The notes: generated by a model not told the origin, from the letters alone. A DNA stretch of 64,000 bases from Deinococcus apachensis DSM 19763 (GCF_000381345.1 NZ_KB906401.1:62001-126000), one strand, 5' to 3'. Positions 35,880-58,960 are shown, numbered from the stretch's first letter. Numbers and translations are program-made.

Positions 35880-36965
35880 TCACTGAGGCACCAGCCACGT
35901 CACCGCCCGCGCGTCATTCAGGCTGCTCAGGAGGACCTGCTCGCGCCAGTTGCCCTGGGAGAGCCCGAACACTGTGTCGTAGCGGCGCAGGTCCGTGCGG
36001 GTCAGGGCATACAGGTTGCCGTCGGGGGCAAAGGTCACGTCGCGCAGGTCGGCCAGTGAGGTGACGGTGACGGCGGTCGTCCGCGCCCCGTCCCAGAGCC
36101 GCAGGGGCTCGGAGCTGTTGCCGCTGAGGGTGGTGTCGCGCCAGGCGGCGATGAAGTTGCCCACCGAACCGCTGCCCGCGCTCGTCCACAGGCGGTCCAC
36201 CCGGGCGGTCCCGAAGGCGGCCAGCCGACCCTGGGTGTTGGGCACGCCCTGCTCGCTGAGGGGCAGCACGCCGGTGTCGGTCGCGGCGTAGACCGCGCTT
36301 GCTCCCGGCGCCAGGTCCCGGATGGCGACCGTGGGCTGCGGGGGACTGACGGTGGCGACCGCCGCCCCGGTCGTCCCGGGCGCGGCGCGCAGCACCTCGC
36401 TGCCCCCCGTCAGCGCGGGGCGGGCCACCACTCCCACATCCCCCCGCACGGCGAGTCGGATGGGCGGCGTGTCGAGGGTGGGGATGGGCGGCGTGAAGGT
36501 GGGCAGGGTGGCCGTCCAGACCAGGGTGCCGTCGGTGCGGTACAGGGCGAGCTGCTGGAGCCCGTTGGGTGTCCCATTCGTCCCGCACTGGCTGAGGGTA
36601 AGGAGGCGGTCGCGGGTCGCGCTCAGCGCGGTGGCGATCAGGCAGATCGGGTTGAAGGGCAGGGCCGCGAAGGGGACCGCGTTCGCCAGGTTCACGTCCC
36701 GGCTCTCGATGCCCCCCGCCAGGGTCAGGGCCAGGCGGGCGCCGCCGGGTAGCGTGTCGAGCGTGACGCCCCCGTTCACGCTGACGGTCACATCACCGGG
36801 TGTGGGCACCGTGCCGCCGCTGCTGGTGGTCACGGTGCGGACCGTGGCCCCACCGTCTGTGAGTACCGCGAGCCGCAGGGTCACGACCCCCTCGTCGGTG
36901 CCGGTGCAGGCGGCGATCAATCCGGGAAGCAGCAGGGCGAGGGCCGTCAGGGGGGGGCGGGACAT
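35880..36965 (-). CDS. Lipoprotein with propeller-like repeats
   Basis: 361 residues with a lipoprotein signal (LLLPGLIAACTG, lipobox Cys about 20). The body is rich in Thr, Gly and Ala and has WD/NHL-like strands such as AVRGDVGVVARPALTGG and TFAPDGNLYALTR, suggesting a beta-propeller on the membrane surface. No enzyme motif. It lies 22 bases downstream of the LptD-like gene, in the same operon as that gene and the SpoIID-like gene. Function unknown. Confidence 0.75.
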   Translation of the reverse strand: MSRPPLTALALLLPGLIAACTGTDEGVVTLRLAVLTDGGATVRTVTTSSGGTVPTPGDVTVSVNGGVTLDTLPGGARLALTLAGGIESRDVNLANAVPFAALPFNPICLIATALSATRDRLLTLSQCGTNGTPNGLQQLALYRTDGTLVWTATLPTFTPPIPTLDTPPIRLAVRGDVGVVARPALTGGSEVLRAAPGTTGAAVATVSPPQPTVAIRDLAPGASAVYAATDTGVLPLSEQGVPNTQGRLAAFGTARVDRLWTSAGSGSVGNFIAAWRDTTLSGNSSEPLRLWDGARTTAVTVTSLADLRDVTFAPDGNLYALTRTDLRRYDTVFGLSQGNWREQVLLSSLNDARAVTWLVPQ

Positions 36966-36987
36966 GGGGAGACCTCCGGGGAAAGGC

Positions 36988-41023
<4,036 letters not shown>

Positions 41024-41128
41024 CTGTCCCGAGAGTATAAGCGGCGGCTTCTGTACCTGGCCTGACAGGAAGGTGAGAGGGAAAACGTTCCCCTCATCGC
41101 CCCCGTCCGGCACGGCATCATGGGCGGC

Positions 41129-42337
41129 ATGACAGCGGGGGCGGGACGGGTCTGGGCCCACGTCGGGCAGACGTTCGCGGAGACGGGTTACGACGTGGTG
41201 ATCGTGGGGGCCGGGCGGATGGGGGCGGCCTGCGCGCTCTTCCTGCGGCAGCTCGCGCCGGGGCTGCGCCTCCTGATCGTCGAGCGGGGCGGCCTGCCCA
41301 ATGAGGAGGGGGCGACGATCCTCGCGCCGGGGGTGTGGACCGCGTTCGACGTGCCGCCGGGCCGGGAGGCGGAGGCGGCGTGGGTGCGGCGCATTCTGGA
41401 GGAGAGTTTCGGGGACGTGCAGTTTGCCGCCCGCCCGCTGCTGAACCTTTATCCAGAAGAGGCGGAGGGCAGCGTGCCGACAACCGACGCGCTGGCCCGT
41501 TGTCCCGAGGCCGTGGGGCTCCTCAGTCCCCGGGCCCTGCCCTTCGCCCGGGTAGACGAGGACGCGGCGACCTACCGCCCCGGGGCCGTCGCCCTCGCCT
41601 GCGGACAGGGGGCGGTGCGGGCGAGGGCCGACCTGCTGCTGAACACGCACGTGCACCTCACGCCGGGGGGGCTGTGCCTGGACCGCCTGACGGTCACGAA
41701 CACCCATGAGATCGTCACGCACGAGACGCACGAGTTGCGGGCGGGCCGGGTGATCGTGGCAATGGGAGCCGATGGTCCCCACGCCGCCGAACACGATCTG
41801 GGCGTCCATACAGGGCACGGGCGGGCGTACCGGCAGGCGCCGCGCCTGAACACGCCCAGCACGGATGCGGCACCGATCCTGCGGGCGGGCGGCCTGACCC
41901 TGCGCCCTCAGCACGGCGGCTTCACCCTGATCCCTCCCGTCCACCACCGCGACCCGCATGGCTACGTCCCGACCGGAGGCCGCCTGACCGGTGTGCCGGT
42001 CGGTGTGCGGCGCGAGACGCTGGAGGACCTTATCCGCCTGATGGACGCCCTACCGCCGCTGGGCACGGAGGCGCTGGAGGTCGGACACAGCCTCGCAGAC
42101 GTACCCGGTGCGTGGCTCGCGTTGCCGGAAGGAAGGGCTGATGCGCCCCCCGTCCACCACAGCCTCACCGAGGGCGCCCATCTCCTCCTGGGTGGTCCTC
42201 TGGCGGACACGTTGGGCCTCGCCGTTGCCTACGACCTGGCCGCGGAGCTTGCGGGAGTACGGGAGAGACCGTGGGGGAAAGTTCCGTTCAGAACGGCCAA
42301 AAAGCTCCCCCTTGAGGGGGAGGTTGGGAGGGGATGA
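41129..42337 (+). CDS. FAD-dependent oxidoreductase (DAO type) with repeat-derived tail
   Basis: 402 residues. The N-terminal dinucleotide motif is VVIVGAGRMGAACAL (about 22-36), with the glycine/sarcosine oxidase-like middle part and a FAD C-terminal region (EVGHSLADVPGAWLALPEG). The substrate is unknown. The last eleven or so residues (KLPLEGEVGRG) and the TGA are encoded by the left end of a dispersed repeat, so the original stop was probably lost or replaced. Start ATG 41129 is seven bases after CATCAT; ATG 41120 is also in frame. Confidence 0.84.
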   Translation: MTAGAGRVWAHVGQTFAETGYDVVIVGAGRMGAACALFLRQLAPGLRLLIVERGGLPNEEGATILAPGVWTAFDVPPGREAEAAWVRRILEESFGDVQFAARPLLNLYPEEAEGSVPTTDALARCPEAVGLLSPRALPFARVDEDAATYRPGAVALACGQGAVRARADLLLNTHVHLTPGGLCLDRLTVTNTHEIVTHETHELRAGRVIVAMGADGPHAAEHDLGVHTGHGRAYRQAPRLNTPSTDAAPILRAGGLTLRPQHGGFTLIPPVHHRDPHGYVPTGGRLTGVPVGVRRETLEDLIRLMDALPPLGTEALEVGHSLADVPGAWLALPEGRADAPPVHHSLTEGAHLLLGGPLADTLGLAVAYDLAAELAGVRERPWGKVPFRTAKKLPLEGEVGRG

Positions 42338-42472
42338 ACGGGCCTAGCGTCTAGAGACCAGTCAGAAGAACTAGACCTTCTAGCAGGGAGGGCAAGTGGC
42401 GAGGGTCACACGCCCCCTCGCCCCAGCCCTCTGCCAGCAGCCCTGCGAGTCTCCCATAAGGGGAGAGGGAGC
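42304..42472. repeat. Palindromic intergenic repeat, copy 2
   Basis: Left end CTCCCCCTTGAGGGGGAG followed by GTTGGGAGGGGATGAACGGG; right end TCACACGCCCCCTCGCCCC with CCCTGCGAGTCTCCC and a final GGGGAGAGGGAG. The right end, reverse-complemented, matches the left end of the 48931 copy (GACTCGCAG..GCTGC..GCAGAGGG). The element begins inside the FAD oxidoreductase gene and fills the gap to the next gene. Confidence 0.65.
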
Positions 42473-42514
42473 AGACGGCCATCGCCTACTCCCTCCACAC
42501 TGCCTCCGGCTTCC

Positions 42515-42724
42515 CTACCAGCGGCGTGCGCCCCGCTGCTTCCCCAGCCTGCGCTCGGCCTGCCCCAGGAGGAAGTCCAGGGCGCGGTCACGCTTGCGAA
42601 TCTTGGCGTACCTGCCCCGCTTGGCCTTCTGGTTTCGGCGGAGCAGGCTGATGACTTCCAGCGCGACGGGCGCGTAGACCATCCACTTGCTGAACTTGCC
42701 GCCCTGCGAACGGGTCTTTTTCAT
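42515..42724 (-). CDS. Small basic protein of unknown function
   Basis: 69 residues, strongly basic (about 17 Arg/Lys), with one moderately hydrophobic stretch (WMVYAPVALEVISLL, about 14-28) after a basic N-terminus MKKTRSQGGKFSK. Possibly a single-pass membrane protein. The start ATG has CGTACT six bases upstream, as in the leaderless genes here. Not recognised; reality supported by start context and composition. Confidence 0.6.
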   Translation of the reverse strand: MKKTRSQGGKFSKWMVYAPVALEVISLLRRNQKAKRGRYAKIRKRDRALDFLLGQAERRLGKQRGARRW

Positions 42725-42843
42725 GCCCCCAGTACGACAGTTCGGGGGGAAAAGTTGCTGAGGACGAGCTCAGCCGCGTTCACCCTCGGACGTGCCGTCC
42801 AGAAAAACGGGCCCCCACATGGATTCGGGGCCTACACTGAGGC

Positions 42844-44022
<1,179 letters not shown>

Positions 44023-44026
44023 GCTC

Positions 44027-44443
44027 ATGCTGCCCGAGGCCCTCGCCCGCCAGATCATCACCGACCACGAGCGACATCCTCGCGGGAAGGGGGCGATTGA
44101 GGGGGCGCCCCACGTCGCCCTCGACAATCCTGGCTGCGGCGATCACGTCACGGTCTGGGTGCGGGTGGAGGCCGGGCGGCTGGCCGAGGTCTGCTTCACC
44201 GGGCGGGGCTGTGCGATCAGCCAGGCGAGCGCCAGCCTGATGACGGGGGCGCTCAGGGGCAAGGGGCTCGAAGAAGCCCGCGCCCTTGCCACCCGTTACC
44301 GGGCGATGGTGATGGGCGAGGGGCCAGCGGACCCAGTGCTGGGTGACCTCGTGGCACTCGCGGGCGTGAGCCGATTACACGCGCGGCGCAAGTGTGCGCT
44401 GCTGGCCTGGAACGCGCTGGAGGCGGCGCTGGCGGAAGACTGA
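44027..44443 (+). CDS. sufU: SufU-type iron-sulfur assembly protein
   Basis: 138 residues. Zinc/sulfur ligand positions are Cys-37 and Asp-39 in NPGCGDH, Cys-62 in [13 protein letters not shown] and Cys-123 in RRKCALLAW, the SufU pattern in which SufU accepts persulfide sulfur from the SufS desulfurase. No other suf gene lies in the window; the gene is co-transcribed with the M20 hydrolase, four bases apart. A strong terminator follows. Confidence 0.92.
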   Translation: MLPEALARQIITDHERHPRGKGAIEGAPHVALDNPGCGDHVTVWVRVEAGRLAEVCFTGRGCAISQASASLMTGALRGKGLEEARALATRYRAMVMGEGPADPVLGDLVALAGVSRLHARRKCALLAWNALEAALAED

Positions 44444-44453
44444 ATGGATTCAA

Positions 44454-44496
44454 GGAAGCGGGCGGGAAGAATAATGCTCCCCGCCCGCTTCCTTTT
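44454..44496 (+). terminator. Rho-independent terminator after sufU
   Basis: A 13-base perfect stem, GGAAGCGGGCGGG/CCCGCCCGCTTCC, with a 13-base loop and TTTT. It begins ten bases after the sufU stop. Confidence 0.85.
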
Positions 44497-44564
44497 GCCG
44501 ATCTGAACGAAGCCTCTCCTGCATTGAGGAGGCCGCAAACTTCTCCTGCCAGCCGCGCCACAGA

Positions 44565-45795
44565 TCAGGCCGCCGGGGAAACCTCTTCCCCAGCCGCGTC
44601 AGCAGGCGTGCCGTTCAGCACACCGAGCGCCGTCAGCACCAACGCGGCGCCCGTACCGAAAGTGACGGTCTGTCCCAGGCGGGAATACAGTTCCCCACCC
44701 ATCAGGGGGCCTGCGATCCCGGCGAGCGAGCCGAACGCCTGCACGCCTCCCTGCACCTTTCCCTGCGCCTCGGCAGGCGTGGCGTTGGAGATCAGAGCAT
44801 CCAGAACGGCGTTCAGCACACCTTCGCCCAGCGAGAACAGCAGGAGCGCGGCGTAGAGGAGAGCCTGCACCGGGTAGAGATGGAGCACGGTCAGACCGAG
44901 GAGGCCCGCGACACCCGCACCCAACGCCCCCTGCGCGACGTGCCGCTCCCCCCACCACTGGATCAGGTGCGAGAGGAGAAAGCCCTGCACCAGGATGTCG
45001 CAGACTCCGACGACCACGGAGCGGGTGGCAAGTTGTTCCGGCCCCCAGTGCAGGGTGTCCCGTGCGAGGAGGGGAAGCGTGACCTGCATGAGGGTGAAGT
45101 GCAGGGCGAACAGCACCGACACGGCCACCAGGCGGCAAACGAGCGGGTGAGCGAGGACGCCCCGGAGCTGAAGGAGCGGATTGAGGTGGGCCGCGCCGAA
45201 CTGCCTGCGGCGCCGCTCGGGGGGCAGGCTCTCGGGGAGGACGAACGCGCCCCCACAGCAGGTTCAGTCCGCAGATGGCCGCTGCCGGGAACATCGGGGC
45301 ACTCAGGCTCAGGTGGGCCAGGGCCCCGCCCAGCACCGGACCCAGGATCAGGCCCGCGCTGATGGTCGCCCCAAGTTGCCCGAAGACCTTGCCGCGCTCC
45401 TGCTGTGGCGTGGTGTCCGCCATGTAGGCGAAGGTGCCCGCCATGCCGCCCGCCGTGAGGCCGTCGATGGCCCGCCCCAGGAACAGCATCGCCAGACTGC
45501 CGCCGATCCCGAAGACCACGTACCCGACCGCCGAGCCCAGCAGACTGAGCATGATCACGGGGCGCCGCCCGTAGGCATCGCTGAGGGCGCCCATCACGGG
45601 GGCCGAGAAGAACGAGAGCAGGGCGAACGACGCCCCCAGCCAGCCGATCACCGCCGCCTGCTCCGAGACCTGCGGCACGTAGCGCACGACAATGAAGGGC
45701 AGCACGGGAAAGACCACCGACAGGCCCATCGCAAACAGGAACGTGGTGACGATCAGGAACAGGCGGGGCAAGCGTCGAGTAGACGAGGTGTTCAT
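44565..45795 (-). pseudogene. MFS drug-type transporter with a frameshift
   Basis: Two minus-strand frames make one 12-helix major facilitator: the first from ATG 45795 ([19 protein letters not shown]...) carries helices 1-6 with the motif [16 protein letters not shown]; the second covers helices 7-12 and ends at 44565. Removing one base from the C run at 45250-45254 joins them as [18 protein letters not shown], the usual central loop, giving 409 residues, an exact codon multiple. Resembles TetA/Bcr-type exporters. The start follows TACGTT by seven bases. Either inactivated or a one-base sequencing error; the AraC regulator next door has a similar problem. Confidence 0.8.
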
Positions 45796-45860
45796 GCCTC
45801 CGAACGTAGTGGCGGTACTCCACAACCGAATTGTCAAAAAGCAACGTCTGGACCTGCCGC

Positions 45861-46621
45861 TCAGGAAGGAGGCTCCTGCCCCGCCTCTGCCGCGCGGCGC
45901 TGACCCCAGCGAAGCGTCCGGGACTCATGCGGGCCAGCGCCCCGAACTCCTTGGTCAGGTGGGCCTGGTCGCTGAACTCCAATTCGTAAGCTAGTGTCGT
46001 CAGCCGCAGCGATGGATTCAGGCCGATGCGGCGCTGGACCTCGCCGAAGCGGACGAGGCGGGCGAGCCACTTGGCGTTCAACCCGACCTCCTCCCGGAAA
46101 TACCGTTCAAGTTGCCGGGGACTGAGGTTCAGTTCGTTGGCCAGGGCCGTGATCTTCGTTGTCCCGTGCGAGGCGTAAAGCTGCCGCGCGGCCCTCACGC
46201 CCTTACCTGGCGCTTCTGTCTGAATGCGGCACAGGTCCAGCATCCACTCCTCCAGGGCCTCCCGCGCCGCCGCCCAGTCCCCGAGTTCGAGCAGGCCGCA
46301 GATTTGCCGCGCCAGAGGTTCACGAGTGAGGTCCAGGCCCGACCCCTCCCCGCCCAGGAGCCGTTTCGCCCCCCAGGGAAAGAGGTGGGCCGTGAGCGTG
46401 CGGCCCCCGCCACGCGACTCGATATCCCGGGCCACCAATTGAGGGCCGCAAAGCGTTGCCCGCGCGGGGCTGCCGCTTCCCGCACGAAAGCTCAGCCGCA
46501 CCAGATATTCCGGCATCTCCCGGTGGGCCCACAGCACCGCGCTGTGGGTGAAGGCCTTCTCCTCATACGACCGGACCCACGCGCTCAGACGTGGGTCGGG
46601 CAGGTACGTGCGGAAGATCAT
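45861..46621 (-). CDS. AraC family regulator with a shifted 3' end
   Basis: The C-terminal DNA-binding domain is clear: a first helix-turn-helix near [19 protein letters not shown] and a second near [20 protein letters not shown], then MSPGRFAG. The N-terminal part resembles the DUF6597 sensor. In the main frame no stop follows, and the frame runs on into the transporter gene to 44963. In the next frame the protein would end AEAGQEPPS and stop at 45861; adding one base near 45890-45905 gives 253 residues, an exact codon multiple and a usual length. Likely regulates the adjacent MFS gene, 65 bases downstream. Confidence 0.7.
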
Positions 46622-46694
46622 GCTCTACTTTGCGCGGAAGGCGCGGCGTTTGCCTACTGTGTTCGTCGGGCAGCAGGGCCGGGAAGGTTCTCGC

Positions 46695-47306
<612 letters not shown>

Positions 47307-47426
47307 GGTGCGGTTCTCCTTCCCGCGCCGGGACGCGGCACGAGTGAATAAGCCCGAGTGTAGGCCCGGCCCGGGTGCAGGACTGTAGGGAAAGCTTTCA
47401 GCCGTCGGGCGGCCAGCCCCCCCCCC

Positions 47427-48641
<1,215 letters not shown>

Positions 48642-48692
48642 CCGAGGCCTCCCGCCGCGCGCTCAGACTGGCTTCTTTTGCCCGATAGGACC

Positions 48693-48721
48693 AAAAAAAA
48701 GCACGGCGCGCGGCACCGTGC
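48693..48721 (-). terminator. Terminator-like hairpin upstream of purA
   Basis: On the minus strand GCACGG-nine bases-CCGTGC is followed by eight T (48700-48693), 50 bases before the purA ATG. A TACACT box ends only about seven bases before the stem, so a promoter there would meet a terminator almost at once. It either ends transcripts from upstream or is a purA attenuator; no purine riboswitch motif was recognised. The whole 434-base gap 48642-49075 otherwise contains a repeat copy (48931-49010) and the hairpin at 49042. Confidence 0.6.
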
Positions 48722-48930
48722 CTGAGTGTAACCCGGAGGCGGGGTGGCAGAGGCCCGCTGTCCAGAGGGCTATAGGCGATTGGCCTTGTTGCGCGGGGCG
48801 GATGCCCGGGACCGGCTGTCTCCTGAATGGGCCACGCCGAAGTGCGCCGCACTCCCCCACCTCGACTCCCCGCCAGGGCCGAGCGAAGCGCGGGAGTCTT
48901 TCACAAAGGAGACGTGTAGAACAACAAAAA

Positions 48931-49010
48931 CGCCTCCCCCTGGAGGGGGAGGCTGGGACTCGCAGAGCTGCTTGCAGAGGGGTGAACGGGCCGGGCGTCG
49001 GGGACCAGGA
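48931..49010. repeat. Palindromic intergenic repeat, copy 3 (one end only)
   Basis: CGCCTCCCCCTGGAGGGGG followed by AGGCTGGGACTCGCAGAGC, GCTTGCAGAGGGGTGAACGGG and CCGGGCGTC. It is the best match to the consensus left end of the family; a right end is not obvious, so this copy may be truncated. Confidence 0.6.
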
Positions 49011-49041
49011 GGAGGAATGAGGCCTCCTGCTCCGGCGACTG

Positions 49042-49069
49042 ATTGAGGAGCCCCACTGGACTCCTCAAT
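49042..49069 (-). terminator. Hairpin at the 3' end of the E2-like gene
   Basis: Stem ATTGAGGAG/CTCCTCAAT, nine perfect base pairs, centred a few bases past the stop codon at 49076. No T tract follows, so it may act as a processing or stability hairpin more than a terminator. Confidence 0.5.
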
Positions 49070-49075
49070 TAGTCT

Positions 49076-50586
<1,511 letters not shown>

Positions 50587-50821
50587 ATGTCCCCCTTTGC
50601 GCGCCCCTGGTCGGGGCCTGGTCGCCACCGGACTGCTGTGTCCGTCTGTGGCCGGTGCGCTGTCGCATGGGTGTCAGAGTGCCGCCTCGGCCCTGACAGG
50701 CTTCTTTCAGAGGAGGGAGCAGAATCGAACCTCTTTCCCTAACCCCTTCCCGCCAGATGCTAGGCTCGGGGAGTTGCCGCGCCGCCCGCGAGAGGGGGAC
50801 CCCGCGCGGCCGGGAGTTTGA

Positions 50822-51856
<1,035 letters not shown>

Positions 51857-51869
51857 GGAGAGCCATCCG

Positions 51870-52565
<696 letters not shown>

Positions 52566-52665
52566 GCCCTTCCCCCTTTTGGTGGATGACCGCCTGACCT
52601 ATCCCCGGCAGGCTGGCCCCTCTCCTCCTCCCCCCAGGCCCCCTCCCCCTTCTAGGATGTCTCCC

Positions 52666-54557
<1,892 letters not shown>

Positions 54558-54561
<4 letters not shown>

Positions 54562-55529
54562 GGGTCGCCGTCAGCGGCTACTACGGCTTCGGCAACACGG
54601 GGGACGAGGCGATCGCGCTGGCAATCACCCGGCAATTGAAGAAACAGGGGGCCACACCCCTCCTCCTTTCCAATACACCTGAGGAAACCGCCCGCGCCTA
54701 TGGCTGCGAGAGCGCCGCCCGGATGCGGCCTGCCGCGCTGCTGGGCGCGCTGGCCCGTTCGCAGGTCGTGCTGTCGGGCGGGGGCGGCCTGCTCCAGGAC
54801 CGGACGAGTGGGCGCACCCTCACCTACTACCTGGGGGTGATCCGGGCGGCGCGGCTGCTCGGCAAGCGAGTAGTCGTGTTCAACCAGAGCGTCGGCCCAC
54901 TCAGCGAGGAGGGAGGGCGGCGGGTGGCGGCGGCCTTGAAGGGCGTGCGGGTGATCGTGCGTGACCGGGGCAGCCTCGACACGCTGCGGGGACTGGGGAT
55001 CGAGGGGGAACTCGGCGGCGATCCGGCCCTGCTCCTCTCCCCCACCCCGAATCTCACGCGCGACCCCGACCGGGTGATCGTGGCGCCGCGCGGGGACGTG
55101 ACCGACGCGACCGAGGGGCTGCGAACGGTGGTGGGACGGCTGCGTGACCGGGGCCGCCGAGTGACCGCCCTGAGTTTCATGCCCGACCACGACGACGAGG
55201 CGGCGCGGAACCTGGGCGCCGACGACGTGTTGAGCACCCGGGACCCACAGGTGGCCCTCGACGCCATTGTGGAGGCGGGCTTCGTGGTCGGGGTGCGGCT
55301 GCACGCGGTCATCCTCGCCGCCGCCGCCGGGGTGCCCTTCCTGGGCATCGCCTACGACCCCAAGGTGGCGGGCTTTTGCGCGGACGCGGGCGCCCCCGCC
55401 CACCCGACGGCCCTCGACCCCGAGACGGTCTGCTTCCAGGCCCGCAGCCGCACGGCCCCAGACTGGACCGCCGTGGCCGAGATGAAGGCGCGGGCGGAGC
55501 GAAGCTTCACGCGGGCGCTGGAGCGGTAG
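54558..55529 (+). CDS. csaB: Polysaccharide pyruvyl transferase CsaB
   Basis: 323 residues. Transfers a pyruvyl group to the cell-wall polysaccharide that anchors SLH-domain S-layer proteins. Motifs: VAVSGYYGFGNTGDEAI (3-19), LSGGGGLLQD (about 74-83), FNQSVGPL, and GVRLHAVILAA near the C-terminus. Start GTG 54558 overlaps the DUF5693 stop (GTGA), showing coupling. The two genes together indicate an SLH-type S-layer. A terminator follows. Confidence 0.92.
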
Positions 55530-55540
55530 GCGGGGACAGG

Positions 55541-55584
55541 CAGAGGGGGCAGAGACCAACCGAGTCCTCTGCCCCTCTGTTTTT
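55541..55584 (+). terminator. Rho-independent terminator after csaB
   Basis: Stem CAGAGGGG(G)CAGAG/CTCTGCCCCTCTG with one extra G, loop of about 12 bases, then TTTTT. It begins 12 bases after the csaB stop and faces the converging thioesterase gene. Confidence 0.8.
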
Positions 55585-55623
55585 GGCATCAGGGGACACG
55601 AGACAAGGAGGACCGTTTCCCCC

Positions 55624-56093
<470 letters not shown>

Positions 56094-56112
56094 GGGGAGG
56101 ATACCCGCCTCC

Positions 56113-57066
<954 letters not shown>

Positions 57067-57127
57067 GCGGGCAGGATAGGGCGCTCGCCCCCTCTCTGAC
57101 TGCGAGGAGGGGGGGTAGCCTGCCCGG

Positions 57128-58960
57128 GTGACAGTCCCCGTGTCCCCGGCACCCCCTTCCCCCAGCGTCACCCGCCGCCTCTACGGCCTGCTCGTCCCCT
57201 ACCGGCGGACCATTGCGCTGGGGCTGGTGCTGCTGGTGGGGAGCGTGGCGGCCGAGCTGTACCCGCCGCTGGTGTGGATCAAGGTGGTGGACAAGGGCCT
57301 GCCCGCGCGGGATTTTACCTACATTGCCTGGCAACTCGCGCTGCTGGTGGCGGTGTTCGGGCTTCAGCAACTTCTCTCCGCGTGGCGGGGCCTGCTGCTG
57401 GAGCGGGCCGGGCAGCAGCTCACGCTCGACCTGCGGCTCGCCGTGTACCGCAAGCTCCAGGGGCAGTCGGCGGCGTACTTCGAGTCGCAGCGCACCGGGG
57501 ACCTGATCGCGCGGGTGACGGGCGACGTGGACGGCCTTCAGGACGTGCTCGTGCGCGGGACGGACACGGTCCTGGCGAATGCGCTCCGGCTCGTCGGGGT
57601 AGCGGCCATCTTCATCGCGCTGCAACCGCTGCTGGGTTTTCTCGTCATCCTGCCCATGCTCGCGGTCGGGCTGATGCTCTCGCGGTACGCGAAGACGGTG
57701 CGGCCCGCCTACCGGGCGGCGCGGACGCGGCTGGGGGACCTCAGCGCCCTGATCACCGACCGCCTTGCAGGCATCCGGGTGGTGCAGGGCTTCGCGCGGG
57801 AGGGGGCGGAGCTGCGGCGGGTGGAGGCCCTGGGTCGCGAGCTGTACGACGTGCAGGTGCGGGCGGTCGCCCTGCGAAACCAGGCCTTCCCCCTCGCGCG
57901 CTTCGTGGCGAACTTCGGCAACGTGATCATGCTGGGGGGCGGGGTGCTGTTCATCCTGGCGGGGCGCTTCACGCTGGGCGGGCTGCTCGCGTACCGGGGC
58001 TACGGGCGCTACTTCTACGGCCCCATCGACGACCTCGTGAACATCGGCGACCTCCTCCAGCGGGCGGAGGCGAGCGGGCGCCGGGTCTTCGAGGTGCTGG
58101 ACGCCCCGGTGAGCGTCGCCGAGCGGCCCGGCGCGTGGCCCCTCCCCGAACCCGTGCGCGGCGAGGTGCGGTTCGAGGCCGTGACCTTCGGCTATGACCC
58201 CGCCCGCCCCGTGCTGGAGGACGTGATCCTGACCATCCCCGCTGGGCAGCGGGTGGCGGTCCTGGGCGAGTCCGGCGCGGGCAAGAGCACCCTGCTCAGC
58301 CTGGTAACCCGGGGATACGACCCCCTCTCCGGGCGGGTCCTGCTCGACGGGGTGGATGTACGCGACGTGACCCTGGAAAGCCTGCGGACGCACGCCGTCA
58401 CCATGCCGCAGGACACCTTCCTCTTCCACGACGCGGTGCTGGAGAACGTGCGCTACGCCCGGCCGGAGGCTTCTCTGGAGGAGGTCGAGGACGCCCTGCG
58501 CGCCGCCCACGCCCTCGATTTCGTGCAGGCGCTGCCACAGGGGCTGAATACCGTCGTTGGTGAGCGCGGGGTGCGGCTCTCCGGTGGCCAGCGCCAACGC
58601 CTCGCCATCGCCCGGACGCTCCTCGCCCGGCCCGCCGTTCTGCTCCTCGACGAGCCGACGAGCGCCGTGGACGCCGAGAGCGAGGCGCTGGTGGTCGCCG
58701 CCCTGGGTGACCTGATGCGTGGGCGCACGGCCCTGATTGTGACCCACCGCCTCAGCCTGGCGCGCGGGGCTGACCGCGTCATCGTCATCGAGGGGGGGCG
58801 GGTGGTCGAGGACGGTCCTCCCGCTGTCCTGCGAACCCGAAACGGGGCCTACGCGGCGCTGGAACGCGCGGCGCAGCAACTCGACGGCACCCTTCCCGAC
58901 ACTTCCCCCGACGGAACCGCCCTCAACGCGGTGTCAACGCGCGGATCATCGCCCAGGTGA
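57128..58960 (+). CDS. ABC-type exporter, fused membrane and ATPase domains
   Basis: 610 residues. Six membrane helices (about 20-300) and an ATPase domain with Walker A GESGAGKST (about 381-389), signature LSGGQRQR (about 484-491) and Walker B VLLLDEPTSAVD. Resembles MsbA/lipid or multidrug half-transporters that work as dimers. The substrate is unknown. Start GTG 57128 is six bases after TAGCCT (57116-57121). Its 3' end overlaps the small membrane protein gene on the other strand by 38 bases. Confidence 0.92.
   Translation: MTVPVSPAPPSPSVTRRLYGLLVPYRRTIALGLVLLVGSVAAELYPPLVWIKVVDKGLPARDFTYIAWQLALLVAVFGLQQLLSAWRGLLLERAGQQLTLDLRLAVYRKLQGQSAAYFESQRTGDLIARVTGDVDGLQDVLVRGTDTVLANALRLVGVAAIFIALQPLLGFLVILPMLAVGLMLSRYAKTVRPAYRAARTRLGDLSALITDRLAGIRVVQGFAREGAELRRVEALGRELYDVQVRAVALRNQAFPLARFVANFGNVIMLGGGVLFILAGRFTLGGLLAYRGYGRYFYGPIDDLVNIGDLLQRAEASGRRVFEVLDAPVSVAERPGAWPLPEPVRGEVRFEAVTFGYDPARPVLEDVILTIPAGQRVAVLGESGAGKSTLLSLVTRGYDPLSGRVLLDGVDVRDVTLESLRTHAVTMPQDTFLFHDAVLENVRYARPEASLEEVEDALRAAHALDFVQALPQGLNTVVGERGVRLSGGQRQRLAIARTLLARPAVLLLDEPTSAVDAESEALVVAALGDLMRGRTALIVTHRLSLARGADRVIVIEGGRVVEDGPPAVLRTRNGAYAALERAAQQLDGTLPDTSPDGTALNAVSTRGSSPR

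Noticed and set aside
44963..45860. Extension of the AraC frame through the transporter gene
   Set aside because: Everything after about 45905 is an out-of-frame reading of the MFS gene (Arg/Pro/Gly-rich, no family similarity); a one-base shift gives a normal C-terminus.
48663..48860. 65-codon minus-strand ORF before purA as a leader peptide
   Set aside because: It spans the terminator hairpin and has no amino-acid bias linked to purine supply; only its position is suggestive.
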